Below, one piece after another: positions 17,893 through 24,520 of a stretch of 40,629 nt of DNA. This DNA is from a virus. A program made the position numbers and the translations under genes. The notes under the pieces are model-generated. The model was given only the letters and a program-made list of their open reading frames with translations. It was not told the origin of the DNA and ran no database searches. Position 1 is the first letter of the stretch. Each line of letters opens with the position of its first letter. Location: positions 1 through 40,629 of IMG/VR virus record IMGVR_UViG_3300024231_000961, one strand, 5' to 3'.

Positions 17893-18024
17893 ATGTCAAA
17901 AAATTCAACAAAGCAACTCTATACACAGACTATGGAATGGCTAAAAACTAGAGGAATCAAAACTTCAAACACTACAGCTAAAAAATCAAGATTTAACAAC
18001 TATAAAGACAGAGGTAGAAAATGA
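17893..18024 (+). CDS. Small basic protein, 43 residues
   Basis: This short gene sits between a promoter-like motif and the thioredoxin gene, with AGTTAT directly before its ATG and a 4-base ATGA overlap with the next gene. The product is strongly basic (many Lys/Arg, ending KDRGRK) with Trp16 in a short helix-like segment. The clean translation signals and coupling support a real gene. The function is unknown. Basic charge would suit nucleic-acid binding. Confidence 0.55.
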   Translation: MSKNSTKQLYTQTMEWLKTRGIKTSNTTAKKSRFNNYKDRGRK

Positions 18025-18281
18025 TTAAAGTAATTAAATTTTATGCAGATTGGTGTGGACCTTGTAGAGTCTACGCTAAAACTTTTGATAAAGTATCAGA
18101 AGAGTTGAAAGACAAGTACGATTTTGTTAATATCAATGTTGAAACAGATACAACAGGATTAGCTGCAGAGTACAAAGTTAATGGAATACCTACAACTGTT
18201 GTTATAGACGGTGATAAGGTTAAATCAGAATCCGGAAGGATGGATGAAAAAAGATTAAAAGCTTTCATAGGTAGTGAATAG
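18021..18281 (+). CDS. Thioredoxin
   Basis: This 86-residue minimal thioredoxin has the active site WCGPC at residues 11-15 in the context FYADWCGPCRVYAKTFDKV and the cis-Pro loop GIPTTVVIDG. It lacks the first beta-alpha unit of the 105-residue bacterial protein. It would carry electrons, most plausibly to the phage ribonucleotide reductase encoded just upstream. It overlaps the small gene before it and the GTG start of the membrane protein after it, so translation is probably coupled. Confidence 0.85.
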   Translation: MIKVIKFYADWCGPCRVYAKTFDKVSEELKDKYDFVNINVETDTTGLAAEYKVNGIPTTVVIDGDKVKSESGRMDEKRLKAFIGSE

Positions 18282-18618
18282 AAATATAGTTATAGCGTTT
18301 ATACTTTTTATGATAGCCCAGGGTATGATTTGGTATCAGACTAACTCTCAGTTTTTTAGTAGCTGGGTTAAGGAGAGACCACTTCTAATGGCTTGTTTAG
18401 GTATACCTATTAGCTACATTTTAATTTATGCATCAAGGTACGTCGTAGCAGGATTCGATGGATTATTATGGCCCGGTAGATTAATAGGATTTTCTACAGG
18501 TATGATAATAATGGCGATCCTGACTTACGTTCACTTAGGAGAAGGCATCACAGTCAAAACAGGAGTTACACTATTACTTGCATTTATAATAGTAATGGTA
18601 CAATTATATTGGAAATAA
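18274..18618 (+). CDS. Four-helix integral membrane protein, DMT-like
   Basis: The 114-residue protein is almost wholly hydrophobic, with about four transmembrane helices separated by short loops (near residues 4-20, 35-55, 68-85 and 93-112). It ends VMVQLYWK. The motif GLLWPGRLIGFSTG in the third helix resembles small phage membrane proteins related to the drug/metabolite transporter fold. It begins with GTG at 18274, overlapping the thioredoxin stop by 8 bases; the next ATG would remove the first helix. The substrate, if any, is unknown. Confidence 0.6.
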   Translation: MNRNIVIAFILFMIAQGMIWYQTNSQFFSSWVKERPLLMACLGIPISYILIYASRYVVAGFDGLLWPGRLIGFSTGMIIMAILTYVHLGEGITVKTGVTLLLAFIIVMVQLYWK

Positions 18619-18633
18619 AAATAAATTTAAGTT

Positions 18634-18939
18634 ATGTTAAGAAGACCAGATTCTATCCCCGCTGGGGACACAATTATTGAAGATTCGGTTATGGAACCGT
18701 TCTTTATCGCTAAATCAACTTCAGGAGGTTATACTTTATACGAAAGAGTAATCAAAGGAGAAAATAACACACACTACATTAAAACCATATGCTACCCAGC
18801 AACTTTTAACCAAGCGCTGAAATCAGCCTGTAGAGAGTTACTCAATAGTAAAAGTAAGCACTACGGGTCAATAAAAGAGTATATTAATGAGTGGAAAGTA
18901 ATACAAGAGAGAATATCATCTTTTACAAATATAGATTAA
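18634..18939 (+). CDS. Hypothetical protein, 101 residues
   Basis: A soluble protein with no recognised domain. AGTT directly precedes the ATG, the start signature seen elsewhere here. It is mixed alpha/beta with one long helix near the C-terminus. It starts 15 bases after the membrane protein and ends 1 base before a 55-residue gene, so it belongs to the thioredoxin transcription unit. A small phage regulator or host-takeover protein is possible, without direct support. Confidence 0.6.
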   Translation: MLRRPDSIPAGDTIIEDSVMEPFFIAKSTSGGYTLYERVIKGENNTHYIKTICYPATFNQALKSACRELLNSKSKHYGSIKEYINEWKVIQERISSFTNID

Positions 18940-18940
18940 T

Positions 18941-19108
18941 ATGTCAGTTCCTATAGATATTTTTTATTGGAGAGTTGAAGTTGATGGAGAAGAGTGGATA
19001 GTAGATGGAAAAGAAATTAAAGAAGTAATTAGAAAAGTTTTAGCAGAGGAACCATCAGCAGAGATAGATTTAATAGAAAAAACAAATATAAGTAAAGTTG
19101 TATTTTAG
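18941..19108 (+). CDS. Small acidic protein, 55 residues
   Basis: A short gene whose ATG starts 1 base after the preceding stop. The product begins MSVPIDIFYWRVEVDGEEW, then has a Lys/Glu-rich helix and an acidic tail. It ends just before the queC promoter-like motif. Tight packing and an uninterrupted frame support it, but the function is unknown. Confidence 0.5.
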   Translation: MSVPIDIFYWRVEVDGEEWIVDGKEIKEVIRKVLAEEPSAEIDLIEKTNISKVVF

Positions 19109-19116
19109 TAATATTT

Positions 19117-19127
19117 TTAATATATTA
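19117..19127 (+). promoter_or_regulatory. Promoter-like motif TTAATATATTA before queC-like gene
   Basis: A two-mismatch version of the recurring TTCNTATATTA motif. It is followed by a 62-base leader with a possible pseudoknot before the ATG at 19190. Confidence 0.35.
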
Positions 19128-19141
19128 TAATTAACATTTTA

Positions 19142-19169
19142 GCGTTAGCCTATACGCGAAATACCTGGC
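19142..19169 (+). promoter_or_regulatory. Candidate H-type pseudoknot leader upstream of the queC-like gene
   Basis: GCGT (19142-19145) can pair with ACGC (19154-19157). GCC in the loop (19148-19150) can pair with GGC (19167-19169), giving a compact pseudoknot followed by an A-rich run to the start codon. The size resembles class I preQ1 riboswitches, but the loop lacks their conserved sequence. It may be a divergent metabolite sensor or a chance fold. Confidence 0.35.
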
Positions 19170-19189
19170 AAAAATTAAATAAATAAATT

Positions 19190-19978
19190 ATGGCACATTG
19201 TGTAGTTAGTTTAAGTGGTGGAATGGATAGCAGCACCCTATTGTTAAGAGCTATCGAAAAGTACGATACCGTAACTGGTATCTCATTTGACTACGGTCAA
19301 AAACATAGAGTTGAACTTGAAAGAGCTCAATCATTAATTAATTACCTAGCAGATAAAGGTCACAAAGTAAATTATCGTCAAATTAAATTAGACGGATTAG
19401 TAGATTTACTAGATTCGGCTTTAACCGAAGGAGGTAAAGATGTACCAGAAGGACATTATGAACAAGATAATATGAAAGAAACTGTTGTTCCTAATAGAAA
19501 CAAAATGTTCGCTTCTATTACTCAAGCAGTAGCTTTGTCAGTAGCAAATAAAACAGGAGAACCTTGTGATATTGCTCTAGGTATACATGCTGGTGATCAT
19601 GCAGTTTATCCTGATTGTAGACAAGAATTTAGAGATGCAGATGATGCAGCTTTTAGAATTGGAAACTGGGATGCTGACAGAGTAGGGTACTTTACGCCTT
19701 ATTTAGATACTGATAAATTAGGTATTTTAATAGACGGTGAAAAATTATGTGATGAACTTGGGATCAACTTTAATGAAGTTTATAAAAGAACAAACACATC
19801 GTATAAACCTTACCCAAGCGGTAACTCAGACTATAAATCTGCTTCTTCTGTAGAGAGAATTGAAGCATTTATCGCACTAGGGAGACCTGATCCAGTTCAA
19901 TACGAAGATGAAACAGGAGAAGTTGGATATGAAGTTGCTAGAAAACACGTTGAAAACGTTTTATCTGCATATTTATAA
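19190..19978 (+). CDS. queC: QueC-like 7-cyano-7-deazaguanine synthase, lacking the zinc cysteines
   Basis: The 262-residue protein belongs to the QueC PP-loop ATPase family, which turns 7-carboxy-7-deazaguanine (CDG) into preQ0. Visible motifs are SLSGGMDSSTLLL (PP-loop, about residues 7-19), ISFDYGQKHRVEL, VVPNRNKMFASI and YPDCRQEF. The normal QueC C-terminal zinc site (C...CGxCxxC) is replaced by a stretch with Ser, Asn and Ala (NTSYKPYPSGNSDYKSASS) and no cysteine. The protein may still make preQ0 without zinc, or it may have another reaction on CDG. It is about 1.7 kb upstream of queD and has its own promoter-like site and leader. Confidence 0.75.
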   Translation: MAHCVVSLSGGMDSSTLLLRAIEKYDTVTGISFDYGQKHRVELERAQSLINYLADKGHKVNYRQIKLDGLVDLLDSALTEGGKDVPEGHYEQDNMKETVVPNRNKMFASITQAVALSVANKTGEPCDIALGIHAGDHAVYPDCRQEFRDADDAAFRIGNWDADRVGYFTPYLDTDKLGILIDGEKLCDELGINFNEVYKRTNTSYKPYPSGNSDYKSASSVERIEAFIALGRPDPVQYEDETGEVGYEVARKHVENVLSAYL

Positions 19979-20006
19979 GCTCATGTTAATTAATTAAGAT
20001 AAAGTA

Positions 20007-20153
20007 ATGAGTACTACAAGCGATCAACAAAACGGTCAACCACACACTAATGATACTAGAAATACTTTTAATAAAAGGGTAAGTAGGTACATTATGTTAG
20101 GCAGCACTAAAAAAGTACAATGGGACGGTAGAAGAAGAAACCGTTCCATTTAA
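20007..20153 (+). CDS. Small basic protein, 48 residues
   Basis: A short gene downstream of the queC-like gene. The product has a polar N-terminus and a strongly basic C-terminus (KKVQWDGRRRNRSI). The frame is clean and fills the gap before the next gene, whose start follows 15 bases later. It has no recognised family. The basic tail could bind nucleic acid. Confidence 0.45.
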   Translation: MSTTSDQQNGQPHTNDTRNTFNKRVSRYIMLGSTKKVQWDGRRRNRSI

Positions 20154-20168
20154 CTAAAATTAAGTTAT

Positions 20169-20510
20169 ATGAAATTATTTATTTTAGCTGTAACGACAGT
20201 ATTGGCTACTATATACCATGCTGATCCAGCACAGACTAACGCAGACTATTTAACCACTGCTTCTCTTAAGAAAATAGATGAAAGTAATCCTGCAGGTCAT
20301 AGGTGGATTGCTGTCTCTAGAGATTTAGAAAAACTAGGCTTTACTATGGGGACTAGGGTATGTATAGAAAATGCTGGAGAGATGGATGGTGAATGGACTA
20401 TTGAAGATCGTATGAATAAGAGATGGACAAAACGTATTGATTTTTTAGTAAATAAAAGTATGAAGTACGGTAAGTGGGGTAATGTTAAAATATATGTAAT
20501 AGAAGAGTAA
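20169..20510 (+). CDS. Exported double-psi beta-barrel (3D/RlpA-like) protein
   Basis: This 113-residue protein has an N-terminal hydrophobic segment (KLFILAVTTVLATIYHA) that reads as a signal peptide or anchor. The rest resembles the small double-psi beta-barrel domains of 3D/RlpA-like proteins: WIAVSRDLEKLGFTMGTRV, then GEWTIEDRMNKRWTKRIDF, with the usual G-T-x-V and I-D pattern. Such domains often act on or bind peptidoglycan. The aspartates in IEDRM and RIDF are the likely functional ones. AGTTAT abuts the ATG. A lysis or cell-wall role is possible. Confidence 0.6.
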   Translation: MKLFILAVTTVLATIYHADPAQTNADYLTTASLKKIDESNPAGHRWIAVSRDLEKLGFTMGTRVCIENAGEMDGEWTIEDRMNKRWTKRIDFLVNKSMKYGKWGNVKIYVIEE

Positions 20511-21098
20511 ATGAAAAAAGGTACTAAACATCTTATCATAATAGGACACCCAGACCAAAAATCATTCTGTTACAACGGCATTTATAAAACTATCATAAGA
20601 CAGATGAATAAGTATAAATCGAACTATAAGGTTATTGATTTATATGAAGATAAATTGCACAGAGATAAAGTAGACTTGATAAAAAACTATAAACAGTTAG
20701 TTACTTGGTCAACACATATGTACTTTGTTTCACCAGTTTGGTGGTTTAGGTTAACTCCTAAATTAGAAATGTTTTTTGATGAAGTATTCACACCAGGGTT
20801 TGCATATAAGTTTGTTCCAATAATTGGAAAGTATGCATACCCTAAACCGTTCTTCAGTAATAAGAAAGTAAGAACCTACATTACACACGGAGCTCCAAAG
20901 TTACCAGTTATTACCCTATACTTAAACTCTGTAAAGCTCAGACTAGTTATGGGAGTATATACATTTGTATTTGGCTGGAACCTAAACAGGTGGACTAAGA
21001 CAAAGCAATTCTGGTCTGTACCGTTTGTATCTAAAGAAAAACGAAGTAAATACTTAAGAACAGTAAAAGAAGATATCAGAAAAGATTTAGGACTATGA
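20511..21098 (+). CDS. NAD(P)H oxidoreductase, flavodoxin-like fold
   Basis: The 195-residue protein fits the NQO1/KefF-type flavodoxin_2 family, FMN- or FAD-dependent NAD(P)H reductases. It has a beta-alpha start LIIIGHPDQKSFC (residues about 8-20), the flavin loop FVSPVWWFRLTPKLEMFFDE, and THGAP. It starts directly after the preceding stop and overlaps the next gene by 4 bases. What it reduces in infected cells is unknown. It could supply electrons to phage redox enzymes, but that is a guess. Confidence 0.75.
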   Translation: MKKGTKHLIIIGHPDQKSFCYNGIYKTIIRQMNKYKSNYKVIDLYEDKLHRDKVDLIKNYKQLVTWSTHMYFVSPVWWFRLTPKLEMFFDEVFTPGFAYKFVPIIGKYAYPKPFFSNKKVRTYITHGAPKLPVITLYLNSVKLRLVMGVYTFVFGWNLNRWTKTKQFWSVPFVSKEKRSKYLRTVKEDIRKDLGL

Positions 21099-21367
21099 AA
21101 AAACTAAAAAAGAGTTACTGGAACTACTACCTTAGGAACATGGTTAGAGATAGAAGACTGACCCCGGCCGAACGTTTAGGTACAAGAGTAGGGTATATGG
21201 GAGTTGGATTCTTAATAGCAGGACAATGGACACTAAATCCAGCTATGTATGTAATAGGTTTTGGATGTGTCTTAATACAGGTAGCAATTCGTAGACAGTG
21301 GAACTTAGTAGCTCTACAGTTAAACGGTTTAATTGCCTGGACGATACATTTTATAAATTCGTTATAA
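21095..21367 (+). CDS. Small membrane protein, 90 residues
   Basis: The protein has a basic N-terminus (MKKLKKSYWNYYLRNMVRDRR) followed by about two to three hydrophobic helices (near residues 33-60 and 70-88). It is coupled to the flavodoxin-like gene by an ATGA overlap, so the two may work together at the membrane. I do not recognise a family. Confidence 0.55.
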   Translation: MKKLKKSYWNYYLRNMVRDRRLTPAERLGTRVGYMGVGFLIAGQWTLNPAMYVIGFGCVLIQVAIRRQWNLVALQLNGLIAWTIHFINSL

Positions 21368-21402
21368 AAAAACGTATATTTAGTTGGATATAAGGAATAT
21401 TC

Positions 21403-21413
21403 TGACTATATTA
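21403..21413 (+). promoter_or_regulatory. Promoter-like motif before the queD/queE operon
   Basis: TGACTATATTA keeps the TATATTA core of the recurring motif. Another candidate, ACGTATATTTA, lies at 21372-21382. The distance from this core to the start codon (48 bases) equals that in front of folE. Confidence 0.4.
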
Positions 21414-21430
21414 TATTATAGGTAATAATT

Positions 21431-21460
21431 AGTGTCGTAGCACCACTTTAAAAACACACG
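21431..21460 (+). promoter_or_regulatory. PreQ1-I-like riboswitch (type II form) upstream of the queD operon
   Basis: A 4-base stem AGTG (21431-21434) / CACT (21444-21447) encloses the loop TCGTAGCAC. An A-rich tail TTAAAAACACACG (21448-21460) follows. From memory, the Thermoanaerobacter preQ1-I aptamer has loop UCGCAGUAAC and tail UUAACAAAACAAGG; the last loop C (the ligand-pairing position), the loop G and the tail C of the floor pair correspond. The loop CGT can pair with ACG (21458-21460), which lies 1 base before the ATG at 21462, so ligand binding could hide the start region and repress translation. Confidence 0.6.
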
Positions 21461-21461
21461 T

Positions 21462-21686
21462 ATGAGAGAAGAAATACACAATGAGTTATGGGATAGAGAA
21501 AATAGAGACTCTATCAAAATCGACGGACAGAAGATACCTGATCCGAAATTACACCAAAGAATATCTTTTATTAAATCAGCTATTAGAATGGGGGCATGTG
21601 CTTTCGGATTCTTTGGTATGTTTGAAGTAGGGTTTATTGGACTATTTTTAGCAGAAATAGTTGGTATTGGTGAAGAATTAGTTTAA
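21462..21686 (+). CDS. Small membrane protein, first gene after the preQ1-like leader
   Basis: The 74-residue protein has a charged N-terminus (MREEIHNELWDRENRD) and one or two hydrophobic helices near residues 43-72. It is first in the queD/queE operon and its start codon is the one nearest the riboswitch-like element. In an operon controlled by preQ1 a precursor or queuine transporter could be expected, but 74 residues is very short for one. The function is unknown. Confidence 0.55.
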   Translation: MREEIHNELWDRENRDSIKIDGQKIPDPKLHQRISFIKSAIRMGACAFGFFGMFEVGFIGLFLAEIVGIGEELV

Positions 21687-21695
21687 ATTAAAGTT

Positions 21696-22160
21696 ATGGG
21701 AAAATTTCAATCAACAAAAGTATTTGACGGGTACTCTACTGTATTTCGTCAATGGAAAGCAACAACTACACATTGTTCAAAACTACACGGATATGGTGTA
21801 TCATTTAAGATATGGTTCGAAGGAGAGTTAGATGAGAGAAACTGGGTCTGGGATTTCGGAGGAATGAAAAGAGCTAAAGGAACTATAGAAAAGATGACAC
21901 CTAAAGCATGGATGGACTATATGTTTGACCATACCTTTTTAGTAGCTGAAGACGATCCATTTAAGGAGTCTTTTATGCAAATGGATTTAGCTAAAGTAGC
22001 TCAAGTACGAATAGTTCCGGCAACAGGAGCAGAGAGCTTTGCTAAATTTATATACGAAAGTATAAATCCATTTATAGAAGAAGAAACCGGCGGTAGAGTT
22101 AAGATAACAAAAGTAGAATTTAGAGAACACGCTAAAAATAGTGCAATTTATGTCGCATAA
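21696..22160 (+). CDS. queD: 6-carboxy-5,6,7,8-tetrahydropterin synthase, divergent QueD
   Basis: The 154-residue protein is a QueD/PTPS-family enzyme, which turns dihydroneopterin triphosphate into 6-carboxytetrahydropterin. Visible are THCSKLHGYGVSFKIWFEG with the catalytic Cys, VWDFGGMK, FDHTFLVAEDDP with the Asp-His pair, and KVEFREHAKNSAIY with the Glu that binds the pterin. The usual LHGH zinc motif is LHGY, and the first zinc His (FxAAH) is not obvious. This pattern matches a divergent QueD group that I recall from proteobacteria. It starts with AGTT-ATG and overlaps queE. Confidence 0.8.
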   Translation: MGKFQSTKVFDGYSTVFRQWKATTTHCSKLHGYGVSFKIWFEGELDERNWVWDFGGMKRAKGTIEKMTPKAWMDYMFDHTFLVAEDDPFKESFMQMDLAKVAQVRIVPATGAESFAKFIYESINPFIEEETGGRVKITKVEFREHAKNSAIYVA

Positions 22161-22938
22161 ACAATTAAAAAGAATAGAGGATTACGATAAGAATCTGCCT
22201 ATTGTAGAAATATACACAGCAGTACAATCAGAAGGATCAAGAGCTGGTTACCCAACAGTAGTAATTAGAACAACAGGATGTACACATAGATGTTATTTCG
22301 GTGAAGGAGGATGGTGCGATAGCTGGTATACAAGCATACACCCAGAAAAAGGGCACTTTAACTTTAAAGATATTATTAAAGCATATGAAGATAATCCTCA
22401 TATAAAAGAAATGATGTTAACTGGTGGTTCACCAACAATGCATCCAGCCTTAGTAAACGAATTAACACACTTTGCACATGAAAACAATATATTCATTACT
22501 ATTGAAACTGAGGGATCTCATTTTCTTCCTACCGATTATCCTATTAATTTGCTTAGCATTAGTCCTAAGTTTAGTAATAGTGTCCCCGTTGTTGGTGTTG
22601 AAACTCCTCAGGGATCCATTACAGACGAAAGAATGGTAAAACGTCATAATAAGTTTAGACTTAATTACGAAGCAATAAAACAATCAATTGATTATCATTC
22701 TGATTACCATATTAAACCCGTATGGGACGGTAAAGATGAGGGAGCATTATCCGAGATTATGGAATGTATTGATACCTTAGAAGTACCTCAACATAAAGTT
22801 TGGTTTATGCCTGCCGGAGATTCTAGAGAAGCCCTATTCAAATCTTATCCCGTATTATTTGATTGGGTAAGAGATAATGGATATAGAATGACTTGGAGAC
22901 CTCATATCATCGCTTTTGAAGACCAACGTGAAGTATAG
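22150..22938 (+). CDS. queE: 7-carboxy-7-deazaguanine synthase, radical SAM QueE
   Basis: The radical SAM enzyme makes CDG from 6-carboxytetrahydropterin. From the ATG at 22150 it has 262 residues; a GTG at 22141 is possible but gives a longer overlap with queD. EIYTAVQSEGSRAGYPTVVIR is the typical QueE start. The cluster motif is CTHRCYFGEGGWC (Cys44, Cys48, Cys56), CX3CX7C instead of the common CX3CX2C; such expanded spacing is known in some QueE groups. MMLTGGSPTMHP is the GGE-like SAM-binding motif and ETEGSHF also fits. It acts between QueD and the QueC-like enzyme. Confidence 0.87.
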   Translation: MSHKQLKRIEDYDKNLPIVEIYTAVQSEGSRAGYPTVVIRTTGCTHRCYFGEGGWCDSWYTSIHPEKGHFNFKDIIKAYEDNPHIKEMMLTGGSPTMHPALVNELTHFAHENNIFITIETEGSHFLPTDYPINLLSISPKFSNSVPVVGVETPQGSITDERMVKRHNKFRLNYEAIKQSIDYHSDYHIKPVWDGKDEGALSEIMECIDTLEVPQHKVWFMPAGDSREALFKSYPVLFDWVRDNGYRMTWRPHIIAFEDQREV

Positions 22939-23072
22939 TGGATAAAAAAGAGGCATTAGAAATATTAGAAAATATAGCAGAAAACATTAATACATGTTGT
23001 GCAATCACTATGGAACCAGATGACGTTTTAGTACTATGTGATAAACTAAAAATATATATAGAGAATGATTAA
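22938..23072 (+). CDS. Small acidic protein, 44 residues
   Basis: A GTG start shares its G with the last base of the queE stop (TAGTG), and the gene overlaps the next ATG by 8 bases. The product is acidic and helical with three cysteines (TCC near residue 20, LCD near 34). The tight coupling on both sides supports it. No family is recognised. Confidence 0.45.
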   Translation: MDKKEALEILENIAENINTCCAITMEPDDVLVLCDKLKIYIEND

Positions 23073-23364
23073 CTTAAAAGAATTAATAGAATCAGCAGGT
23101 CCAGGTAGACTAGATCATACGATTACTATAGAAGGAAGCCCAGTTTGGGACTATAAAATGGGAGACGTACATACTGTATTTCTTATATCAGAAGACCCTT
23201 GGGAAGGTGTAGAAGAAGAGTACGTAACTTTAAAAGAATTAAGAAAGTACATAGTAGACAGCTTCATACCTTTCGAATCAGTAAAATTTAAAACAGAAGC
23301 AGATAGAGAATTAATTAAAAGTTATAAATGGGAAGAAAAGCAATTAATTTTATCACATTACTAA
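23065..23364 (+). CDS. Hypothetical acidic protein, 99 residues
   Basis: A soluble, acidic protein with alternating beta and helix predictions by eye, overlapping its neighbours at both ends (8 bases upstream, 37 downstream). It has no recognised motif. It belongs to the queD/queE transcription unit but need not share its function. Confidence 0.55.
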   Translation: MINLKELIESAGPGRLDHTITIEGSPVWDYKMGDVHTVFLISEDPWEGVEEEYVTLKELRKYIVDSFIPFESVKFKTEADRELIKSYKWEEKQLILSHY

Positions 23365-23909
23365 TACTAATACCTTTTGTAAGTGTTAGTCAAGTAGTAG
23401 AAGTAGAAACAAAGATATACAAAGTATTATACGATCAAGATTTAAAACAACCTCTTGAAGTTAGTTATACAGTACTATGTCCGAAAGGAGAAGCCGACAG
23501 AGCAGGAATGGATTTTAGAACTGTTCCTAATATAGTCACATCCACACCAGAGGACTATTCTAATAATGTATGGGATAAAGGACATTTAGCTCCTGCAGCA
23601 GCATTTAGCTGTACTAAGGAGATGTTAAGAGAGACGTTTCTATACTTTAACTGTGCTCTTCAACATGAAAGCTTAAATAGAGGGGTATGGAATAGGTTAG
23701 AACAATTCGAAAGAAGTCTAGCTAATTTTTATCAAGTTGAAGTAACGATAGAGGTGTTATTTGACGATAAGGTAAGAAGAGTTCCTACAGGAGCAGCAAT
23801 ACCTAAGGAATTTATAAAGACTATAAAATTCGGTGATAAGAATTTAAAATTTAGATTTCCAAACTCTAATACATCAGGAACGGATTGGATTGATTACTTA
23901 ATAGACTAA
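23328..23909 (+). CDS. Exported DNA/RNA non-specific endonuclease
   Basis: This 193-residue nuclease has a signal peptide (MGRKAINFITLLILIPFVSVSQ, likely cleaved near residue 21) and the beta-beta-alpha-metal fold of the DNA/RNA non-specific endonuclease family. The DRGH-type motif is DKGHLAPA (residues 83-90, His86 the general base). Asn108 (FNCALQ), Gln112 and NRGVWNRLE (117-125) supply the metal and conserved positions. It would cut nucleic acid in the periplasm or outside the cell. The start at 23328 overlaps the preceding gene by 37 bases but includes the whole signal peptide. Confidence 0.8.
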   Translation: MGRKAINFITLLILIPFVSVSQVVEVETKIYKVLYDQDLKQPLEVSYTVLCPKGEADRAGMDFRTVPNIVTSTPEDYSNNVWDKGHLAPAAAFSCTKEMLRETFLYFNCALQHESLNRGVWNRLEQFERSLANFYQVEVTIEVLFDDKVRRVPTGAAIPKEFIKTIKFGDKNLKFRFPNSNTSGTDWIDYLID

Positions 23910-23912
23910 AAA

Positions 23913-24083
23913 ATGACAGAGAAAGAATTTATTGACTGGATAAGAGGTTATGTAGACGGAGTTCATACATACTCAGTTTCACCTAAGCAATGGCAATACC
24001 TAAAAGATAAAGTTAGGAGTATATCTACAGGCTCTACTAGATACACTATAGATAGTGACAAATGGACAACTAACATAGCATGA
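23913..24083 (+). CDS. Small protein, 56 residues
   Basis: A short gene filling the gap between the secreted nuclease and the phosphoribosyltransferase, with a 4-base ATGA overlap with the latter. The product begins MTEKEFIDWIRGYVDG, a pattern common in small phage proteins of unknown role. It has several Trp/Tyr residues and no membrane segment. Confidence 0.55.
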   Translation: MTEKEFIDWIRGYVDGVHTYSVSPKQWQYLKDKVRSISTGSTRYTIDSDKWTTNIA

Positions 24084-24490
24084 CAATGGAACCAAAGAAA
24101 ATTTACATTACCTGGGAGAAGGTTAACGAACTATTGGATAAAGTATATGATCAATGCAAAGGGGAGATATCATTAGTAACAGGCGTACCTAGAGGAGGTA
24201 CAATATTAGCAATACTATTTTCACATAGATTCAATATACAGTATACTCCTTATATGAGCAACCACTATCCTAGCATGCTTATCCTAGACGATATAGCAGA
24301 TTCAGGAAAAACATTTCAAGACTTAGAAAAAGACTTTCCTAAACCTAAGTACGGAGCACTACATTACAAAAATATCTCAGTATTCGAACCCGACTACTAT
24401 GCAGAGGAAATAGATGAAGATTATGGTTGGATAGTATACCCTTGGGAGAAAAAAGATTCAAATACTATTCAAAATTATTTGGAGAATTAA
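24080..24490 (+). CDS. Phosphoribosyltransferase
   Basis: This 136-residue type I PRTase has the PRPP-binding motif MLILDDIADSGKTF (residues 66-79) with the two Asp and the glycine loop. An early GVPRGG (35-40) binds pyrophosphate. The fold is complete but short. The likely reaction joins a base to PRPP; a purine such as hypoxanthine, guanine or xanthine is most plausible, but specificity cannot be read here. It is next to folE and MazG-like genes, suggesting nucleotide pool management. A second ATG at 24086 is also possible. Confidence 0.75.
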   Translation: MTMEPKKIYITWEKVNELLDKVYDQCKGEISLVTGVPRGGTILAILFSHRFNIQYTPYMSNHYPSMLILDDIADSGKTFQDLEKDFPKPKYGALHYKNISVFEPDYYAEEIDEDYGWIVYPWEKKDSNTIQNYLEN

Positions 24491-24497
24491 AATAAAT

Positions 24498-24508
24498 TAC
24501 TTATATTA
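24498..24508 (+). promoter_or_regulatory. Promoter-like motif before folE
   Basis: TACTTATATTA, a variant of the recurring motif, with 48 bases to the folE start codon. A second TATATTA core lies at 24513-24519. Confidence 0.4.
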
Positions 24509-24520
24509 TTATTATATTAA

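Noticed and set aside
19142-19169. PreQ1-I or preQ1-II assignment for the queC leader
   Set aside because: The loop lacks the conserved TCGxAG...C pattern of preQ1-I, and the element is too short for class II. I list it only as a pseudoknot candidate.
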